From an uncultured Anaerovibrio sp. (GTDB taxonomy: Bacteria > Bacillota > Negativicutes > Selenomonadales > Selenomonadaceae), in assembly GCF_947302755.1 (NCBI RefSeq), contig NZ_CAMYWM010000011.1:1-35186 (forward strand): a stretch of 35,186 nt of DNA, written 5' to 3'. Positions 30,377 to 35,186 of the stretch are shown here, one piece after another (position 1 is the first letter of the stretch; each line of letters opens with the position of its first letter). The translations under genes were made by a program, and so were the position numbers. The notes below the pieces were generated by a model that was not told where the DNA came from, made no database searches, and saw only the letters and a list, made by a program, of their open reading frames with translations.

Positions 30377-32644
30377 TTACTTCCATTTATTGATGAGCTG
30401 TTCCAAGCCATCATAATCAAAATCATTTCCGGCATCCTTCATTTTATCCAGGAGCTCACGCTGTTCATCGCTTACCTTGAATTTTGCCAGCTTTGCCCGC
30501 AAATTCTCGAAAATGTCCAGATCAAAATCGCCAATGGCCGATTTCATGTCATGGACTATACGATCCATCTCCTGCTGGGAGATTTCCACCAATTCCTCTT
30601 CCTTGTGCTTCTCGTAAATATCATCGGCAAAATAATCACCCAGGTAGGCCACAACTGATGCGTATTTGGCTATGAGCTTATCGAAGTTGCGCCTGATAAA
30701 ATCAAAATTCCCATCCTTGCCGGCCATTTCGTGCTCCTTGGCCATCTGGGACAATTCCTTTTGATTGATAATGGCTGCCACTGTCTTCAGGGCATGAACC
30801 TCAATAATATAGTTGGCATAATCCTCATTTTCAATCAGATTACCCAACAGCTTCATCTTTTTCCGTCCATCGTTGTAGACTTGGCGCAATATATCCTTAT
30901 CTATATTATCCGTCTGTGAGGTAAATGGCTTATCCAGCATGACGATTTTGTCATCGGGCAGGAACTGCTTGAGACAATCATCCAATTCCTTGGCCTCAAT
31001 CGGCTTGGCCAAAAAGCCCTGAAAGCCGTATTCGCAGTACTGCTCCTTCATGCCACTGATGGCGTTGGCCGTAAGGGCGATTACCACAGTGTACTGGCAC
31101 CCCGGAATTTCCCTTATCTTATACATACATTCCACGCCATCCATCACCGGCATCATATGATCCATAAAAACGATATCGAATTTATCCGTGGTCAGCAGAT
31201 TTAGAGCCTCGGCACCGCTTTCCACACAGGTCACCTTCATCTTGTATGGGGCCATCATTCCCTCGGCCACCTTAAGGTTCACCCTGTTATCATCTACAAT
31301 CAACGCCGTGGCCTCCTCGGCGGTAAAGGTGTATTTAAAGAGTTTGCGCTGGAACAGGCTGTCATCCTTATTGAGCTTGCCCATTGGCTTCCAGTCGTCC
31401 ACCTTGTTGACCACTGTCCAGGTAAAAATACTGCCCTTGCCGTAGATGCTGTCTACAGTAATATCGCCCCCCATGGAACGGCACAGCCGCTTGCTGATAG
31501 CCAGGCCGAGGCCGGTACCCTCCACTGAGCGGTTCCGCTTCGTATCCACCTGCTCAAAGCTGGAAAACAGCTTCACCAAATCCGTCGGTTTTATACCACA
31601 GCCTGTATCCTCCACACAGGAAAAAATCTTTATGGCGTTTTCATCAGGTATCTTCTCATACCACATCTTCATTTTGATGTAGCCATTATGGGTAAATTTG
31701 ACCGCATTATTCAGCAGATTAACCATAACCTGCTTTATACGGATTTCATCCCCCACCAGGCTATAAGGAATATTTTCATCAATATCTATGATGAGCTCAA
31801 CATCCTTATCCTTCAGGCGAATGCCAATCATGGTCATAACATCGTTTATGATGGAAGACATCTGATATGGGGTATTGATAATATCCATCTTCCCCGCCTC
31901 AATCTTGGAAAAGTCCAGAATATCGTTGATAATGGCCAGCAGCGAGGCAGAGGCACTCTTTATCAGCAGGGCGTTTTCACGGGCAAAGGAATCAGTGGTA
32001 TCCCTTATAATAAACTCCGACATGCCGTTTATGGCATTCATTGGAGTACGTATTTCGTGGGACATATTGGCCAAAAAGCTGGATTTGGCCCTGTCGGCAC
32101 TTTCCGCCCGCTCCTTGGCCCGGATAATATCCGTAATATCCACCATTATCAGCATAACACCGGCAATTTCCTTATCCTGATTTATGGCCGGGCGAACATA
32201 AATATCGAAATTCTCCTCCATACCATGGACAGTCATCCGGTCCATGTACTGGATATTCTTACCCTCATCCCGGGTTTCCTTGCACATTTCCTCAATATGA
32301 CGCCGACCGATATTATCCATCAGTCCCTCAAAAAGGTCATAAATGTACACTCCATCATTGATTTGGTCAAGGCTGTAGCTTGACCGCTGAAAAAAGGGCT
32401 CTGTAGCCATGACCGTATTTAGGCCCATATCCAGCATGATGGAAATATTAGGTGAATTTTGCAGCAGCATGGCATTATAAAATACCTGCTGTCCCTTGGT
32501 ATGCTCGCTGTATTCCCGGAATTTATTGGCCTGCTCCGCCAATGCCGCCAAAATATTGTTTTCCCTCTGAAGCCGTTTTATCTCCCGATTGGCCCGTTTC
32601 AGCTCAATCTGCAATGACTTCAGCGTTGCATCATTGTCCTGCAT
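30377..32644 (-). CDS. Hybrid sensor histidine kinase (coiled coil-PAS-HisKA-HATPase-REC-Hpt)
   Basis: Product of 755 aa, soluble (no membrane segment). Order: coiled coil 1-50; PAS-like domain about 55-175; HisKA with phospho-acceptor His196 in NMSHEIRTPMNA; HATPase with VNLLNNAVKFT, EDTGCGI and GTGLGLAIS (about 305-410); receiver with Asp495 in IVFMDHMMPVMDG; and a C-terminal Hpt with His617 in HALKTVAA. The internal REC and Hpt make a complete phosphorelay in one chain, able to pass phosphate to the adjacent single-domain regulator or the HD-GYP protein. It lies 11 nt downstream of that regulator gene. Confidence 0.95.
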   Translation of the reverse strand: MQDNDATLKSLQIELKRANREIKRLQRENNILAALAEQANKFREYSEHTKGQQVFYNAMLLQNSPNISIMLDMGLNTVMATEPFFQRSSYSLDQINDGVYIYDLFEGLMDNIGRRHIEEMCKETRDEGKNIQYMDRMTVHGMEENFDIYVRPAINQDKEIAGVMLIMVDITDIIRAKERAESADRAKSSFLANMSHEIRTPMNAINGMSEFIIRDTTDSFARENALLIKSASASLLAIINDILDFSKIEAGKMDIINTPYQMSSIINDVMTMIGIRLKDKDVELIIDIDENIPYSLVGDEIRIKQVMVNLLNNAVKFTHNGYIKMKMWYEKIPDENAIKIFSCVEDTGCGIKPTDLVKLFSSFEQVDTKRNRSVEGTGLGLAISKRLCRSMGGDITVDSIYGKGSIFTWTVVNKVDDWKPMGKLNKDDSLFQRKLFKYTFTAEEATALIVDDNRVNLKVAEGMMAPYKMKVTCVESGAEALNLLTTDKFDIVFMDHMMPVMDGVECMYKIREIPGCQYTVVIALTANAISGMKEQYCEYGFQGFLAKPIEAKELDDCLKQFLPDDKIVMLDKPFTSQTDNIDKDILRQVYNDGRKKMKLLGNLIENEDYANYIIEVHALKTVAAIINQKELSQMAKEHEMAGKDGNFDFIRRNFDKLIAKYASVVAYLGDYFADDIYEKHKEEELVEISQQEMDRIVHDMKSAIGDFDLDIFENLRAKLAKFKVSDEQRELLDKMKDAGNDFDYDGLEQLINKWK

Positions 32645-32655
32645 TATTTTACCCC

Positions 32656-33021
32656 CTATGCCAGGTACTGACCAACTAAACCAAGCAGCTCAGCCTGCTT
32701 AAATGGCTTCAGCAGAACGCCCTGGGCTCCCGCCTGGTCAATCCGCTGCTGCAGTCCGGCATCCTCCTCGGCCGTAAGAAACAATACTGGTACCTTGGCC
32801 AGCTCCGGCAGCTCCCTGATTTTTTCCAATACCTCAAAGCCATCCATATCCGGCATGAGAATATCCAATAAAATCAAATCCGGCACATTCTTGGACAAAA
32901 ATTGGAGAGCCTTGCTGCCGCTTGGGACAAGTACAGGCTTATAATCTTCATTTATTTTCAGCATTTTATCTACAAATTTTAGGTTTACCACATTATCATC
33001 TACAACCAATATTTTTTTCAT
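32656..33021 (-). CDS. Single-domain response regulator
   Basis: Product of 121 aa consisting only of a receiver: acidic pocket VVDDN at 6-10, phospho-acceptor Asp53 in LILLDILMPDMDG, Thr in FLTAE and Lys105 in LLKPFK. With no output domain it is likely a phosphate shuttle or acts by protein contact. AAAGGGGG precedes the ATG. It lies between the HD-GYP gene (17-nt gap) and the hybrid kinase gene (11-nt gap). It ends in TAG. Confidence 0.95.
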   Translation of the reverse strand: MKKILVVDDNVVNLKFVDKMLKINEDYKPVLVPSGSKALQFLSKNVPDLILLDILMPDMDGFEVLEKIRELPELAKVPVLFLTAEEDAGLQQRIDQAGAQGVLLKPFKQAELLGLVGQYLA

Positions 33022-33038
33022 AAAAAAATATCCCCCTT

Positions 33039-34487
33039 TTATTCATGGAGCTTAAATTCTGTGTCATCGTCAATAATGTGCAGCATAATACTGCCGATTA
33101 TGGGGTCAAACTGTCTTCCCAGCCCTTGCTCCATCTCCAGCCGCACCTGCTGCTGATTGAGCATTCTGCGATAGGACCGGCGGGAGGTCATGGCGTCATA
33201 GGCATCCGCCACCTTGATTATTCTGGCCATTTCCGGAATATCCTTCCCTGCCAGTCCCTCAGGATAGCCTGTGCCATCATAATTCTCATGATGATACAGT
33301 GCCCCATAATAAATATCATCCACCGAGGTAATGGTTTTCAAAATATCCCCACCAATTACCGGGTGCTTCTTTATTATGGAAAATTCCTCCTCAGTAAGGG
33401 ACCCGGGCTTATTAATGATATTGTCGGGAATACCTATCTTGCCTATATCATGAAGAAGAGCCGCGTATTTCAGATGCACCAGCTGCATTTCCGTATATCC
33501 CAGCTGGGTACCGATCATCACGCTATATTGGGAAACCCGATCGGAATGGCCCTTGGTATATGTATCCTTTGCATCAATGGTATTGGCCAGGGCCTGAATA
33601 ATCTGGTCAAACATAACAGTCATTTGATGGCTTTTTTCCAAAATATCCTTGGTTCTTATCTGAACCTCATCCTGCAGCTTGGCATTTAGATAATACAGCT
33701 CCAGTATACGGCTTATTCTGGCCATCAGCACCGCCGGGTTAATGGGCTTGGTAACAAAATCCACAGCCCCCTCCTTAAAGCCCTGCAGCTCCGTGGAAAT
33801 ATCCTCATCATGAGTCATAAACACCACCGGTATACCGGCAAACCGATCATCCTCTTTTAATTTGCAGATGATATCGTGACCACTTTCCTGGGGCATATGG
33901 ACATCCAACAGCACCAAATCCGGATTTGTGCCATTTTCCAGCTGCTGGAAAAACTCATGACCGGATTTTGCTTCCCGAATATTATAAACCTCCGACAATA
34001 CCTCAGACACCACCTGCCGGTTCAAAAGGCTGTCATCAACCACGAAAATAGTAAACTGCTTTATAGGTGAATCGGCCGCAAGATTGATGCGCTTTGGTAA
34101 TATGGCCGTAATATTGCGCAACAAATCCTCATACATTGCCAACAATTTGTGGTGATGCAGATTTATATATTCCACATCCTCCTGCTTGGCAGCGTCCTCC
34201 ATCCGTTTGGCCCTGGCCCGCAGCTCCTCAGCCCCAATATACGCCGAAGAGCTTTTCAGGGCATGAACCTTTACCCGGTAGCCGGACCAGTCATTGCTTA
34301 AATAATATTTTTGCAAATCCGCCAACACATTGTCCTCCACAAAGGTACTGACAATGTCCAAATAAAAATCCTCATCCTCCATACAACGCTGCAAACCATC
34401 TGCTGTATCCAGAAAATCAAGCTGTTTTATTATTTCCTTGGCCTCGGTCTTATTATCTTCATCAAATTGACCTACATCATGTTCCAT
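33039..34487 (-). CDS. Hpt-REC-HD-GYP protein, putative cyclic-di-GMP phosphodiesterase
   Basis: Product of 482 aa with three modules. N-terminal Hpt with His75 in VHALKSSSAYIGA. Receiver at about 145-262 with Asp195 in LVLLDVHMPQ and Lys247 in TKPINP. HD-GYP domain from about 290 with the metal His-Asp pair 346-347 in LLHDIGKIGIPDNI and HHENYDGTGYP at 399-409, so catalytic residues for c-di-GMP hydrolysis appear complete. The protein can in principle take phosphate on both Hpt and REC, linking the neighbouring hybrid kinase to c-di-GMP turnover. It is the first gene of the operon. Confidence 0.94.
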   Translation of the reverse strand: MEHDVGQFDEDNKTEAKEIIKQLDFLDTADGLQRCMEDEDFYLDIVSTFVEDNVLADLQKYYLSNDWSGYRVKVHALKSSSAYIGAEELRARAKRMEDAAKQEDVEYINLHHHKLLAMYEDLLRNITAILPKRINLAADSPIKQFTIFVVDDSLLNRQVVSEVLSEVYNIREAKSGHEFFQQLENGTNPDLVLLDVHMPQESGHDIICKLKEDDRFAGIPVVFMTHDEDISTELQGFKEGAVDFVTKPINPAVLMARISRILELYYLNAKLQDEVQIRTKDILEKSHQMTVMFDQIIQALANTIDAKDTYTKGHSDRVSQYSVMIGTQLGYTEMQLVHLKYAALLHDIGKIGIPDNIINKPGSLTEEEFSIIKKHPVIGGDILKTITSVDDIYYGALYHHENYDGTGYPEGLAGKDIPEMARIIKVADAYDAMTSRRSYRRMLNQQQVRLEMEQGLGRQFDPIIGSIMLHIIDDDTEFKLHE

Positions 34488-34603
34488 AGCATCACCATTA
34501 TGTAATGAATTTCGTATACTTTCCCTACATTATATATTACCTTATTTAGGCTATTTGTCAAAATGTTTTACGAACTAAGTAAATTAAAAGCCTCCCCCTT
34601 GAG

Positions 34604-34718
34604 GTGAATTCGGAATGCGTAATGCGGAATGGGGGATTTCAGAATTCGGAATTCGTAATTCGGAATGCGGAATTCTTAATTAAACCTTCACCTTGAGGTT
34701 AATTCGGAATGCGGGATC
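34604..34718. repeat. Irregular tandem repeat of AATTCGGAATGCG-type units
   Basis: Units such as AATTCGGAATGCG, TAATGCGGAATG, AATTCGGAATTCG and TAATTCGGAATGCGG recur about eight times. The composite pieces CTTGAGGTGAATTCGGAATGCG and CTTGAGGTTAATTCGGAATGCG are longer repeats within it (given here only as landmarks at about 34599 and 34692). Confidence 0.8.
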
Positions 34719-34725
34719 CTTGATT

Positions 34726-34773
34726 AAGCCTTCCCCTTGCGACGCGAATGAAATGAGCTAGTCCCGTAGGGGA
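34726..34773. repeat. 48-bp direct repeat, copy 1
   Basis: Starts AAGCCTTCCCCTTGCGACGC and ends CCCGTAGGGGA. It is identical to 34964-35011. The two copies bracket the fold-back element. Confidence 0.92.
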
Positions 34774-34785
34774 ATGGCCGTGGAT

Positions 34786-34950
34786 ATTGTCTTTCACACG
34801 ACCGAACTGCTAAAAATATTGTTTGCCTAAATTTAAATAGCTGGAAAAATTATAACTCGCGTTGCTCAAACAGATAATTTTTCCAGCTAATTTTAGTGGG
34901 CAAAAAATATTTTCTTCACGCAGCCCAGTCTATTGTTCAAGACAATTACC
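34786..34950. repeat. Long fold-back element (copy 2) with conserved 19-nt loop
   Basis: Nested inverted repeat: outer ATTGTCTT/AAGACAAT, CTGC/GCAG, AAAATATT/AAATATTTT, TTTGCC/GGGCAA, and inner AGCTGGAAAAATTAT against ATAATTTTTCCAGCT. The loop is AACTCGCGTTGCTCAAACA (about 34854-34872), one base different from the loop at 8462-8480. Stem sequences differ from copy 1 but remain paired. Confidence 0.8.
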
Positions 34951-34963
34951 CCCGGCCTGTGCA

Positions 34964-35011
34964 AAGCCTTCCCCTTGCGACGCGAATGAAATGAGCTAGT
35001 CCCGTAGGGGA
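34964..35011. repeat. 48-bp direct repeat, copy 2
   Basis: Identical to 34726-34773. This copy continues into a hairpin that the first copy lacks. Confidence 0.92.
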
Positions 35012-35062
35012 GGGGAAGCCCTTTCAGGACTAGCTTCGCGTCGGGGGACCGTCGAAGACGGT
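34978..35062. repeat. Hairpin extension of the 48-bp repeat
   Basis: CGACGCGAA..GCTAGTCC (from 34978) pairs with GGACTAGCTTCGCGTCG (ending 35043), followed by a second small hairpin ACCGTC-GAA-GACGGT (35048-35062). It resembles REP-type intergenic elements. Confidence 0.75.
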
Positions 35063-35085
35063 GGATGAGGTTATCTCTTCCATCC

Positions 35086-35122
35086 AAAAAAAGACGAAGG
35101 CCAATGGTCTTCGTCTTTTTTC
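35086..35122 (-). terminator. Rho-independent terminator of the outer-membrane protein gene
   Basis: AGACGAAG pairs with CTTCGTCT (35092-35116) with inner CCA/TGG. On the minus strand it is followed by seven T. It lies just 3' of the reading frame that ends at 35134. Confidence 0.9.
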
Positions 35123-35133
35123 CTTACACAACT

Positions 35134-35186
35134 TTAGAAGCTATAATTCAGCCCGCAATTCACTACCCAATTCCCTTGGGCGGCCT
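35134..35186 (-). CDS. C-terminal end of an outer-membrane beta-barrel protein (partial)
   Basis: Only 16 codons and the TAA are inside the window. They read AAQGNWVVNCGLNYSF, an amphipathic last beta-strand with terminal Phe, as in the autotransporter at 1219-3774 (ending LGLQWSF). A strong terminator directly follows on the same strand. Most likely another autotransporter or porin-like protein; the rest lies beyond the edge. Confidence 0.6.
   Translation of the reverse strand, partial: AAQGNWVVNCGLNYSF

Larger units (their letters stand above)
34488..35085. other. Repeat-rich intergenic region without genes
   Basis: About 600 bp with no credible ORF. It contains an AATTCGGAATGCG-type simple repeat (34604-34718), two identical 48-bp repeats, a long fold-back element between them and two further hairpins. 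The promoter of the HD-GYP operon must lie at its left end (about 34500-34570), where the sequence is AT-rich. Confidence 0.7.

Noticed and set aside
1-35186. tRNA, rRNA, replication origin, integrase or insertion-sequence transposase
   Set aside because: None was recognised on either strand; the Rpn protein belongs to a transposase-like nuclease family but no inverted terminal repeats were found around it.

Overview
The window looks like chromosomal DNA from a diderm Firmicute (class Negativicutes, most likely Selenomonadales; the genus is a guess). The housekeeping block tig-clpP-clpX-lon-engB and the strong AGGAGG-type ribosome binding sites are Firmicute-like. An autotransporter with a signal peptide and a C-terminal beta-barrel ending in Phe, plus the tail of a second barrel protein at the right edge, indicate an outer membrane.

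Layout. (1) 1-1102: end of a phosphorelay cluster (Hpt protein, two-domain response regulator). (2) 1219-3774: a large autotransporter. (3) 4152-6617: a small TIGR04076-type protein and two exported proteins of unknown function, one of which may be a degenerate M48-type peptidase. (4) 6637-12593: metabolic genes: adenine deaminase, a phosphodiesterase/RdgB pair, a small coiled-coil protein, an aminotransferase and a siroheme decarboxylase pair (ahbA/ahbB). (5) 12792-19184: the protein quality-control block on the minus strand. Here lon is interrupted by an in-frame TAG exactly between its ATPase and protease parts. (6) 19300-25320: an AT-richer accessory island. It holds a frameshifted small gene, a four-gene minus-strand operon of unknown function with two paralogous members, an Rpn-family nuclease gene followed by tandem copies of its own C-terminal coding region, and two type II toxin-antitoxin pairs (YefM/YoeB and RelB/RelE type) set among duplicated small sequences. 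(7) 25331-29011: a LysR regulator and an iron-chelate/cobalamin-type ABC importer. (8) 29158-34487: a signalling operon of four genes (Hpt-REC-HD-GYP protein, single-domain response regulator, hybrid histidine kinase with Hpt, FIST sensor protein). (9) 34488-35186: a repeat-rich intergenic region, a terminator and the last codons of an outer-membrane barrel protein.

The most interesting observations are these. The Rpn gene has an internal start and free-standing duplicated C-terminal ORFs, resembling an intragenic antitoxin that has been copied out. The lon gene is split by a single amber codon. Two long fold-back elements (8388-8566 and 34786-34950) share the same 19-nt loop while their stems differ by compensating changes. 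A 60-bp palindromic element occurs twice (12711-12770 and 25210-25269). The operon at 20005-21562 is unrecognised. All assignments come from reading the sequence; no database search was run.
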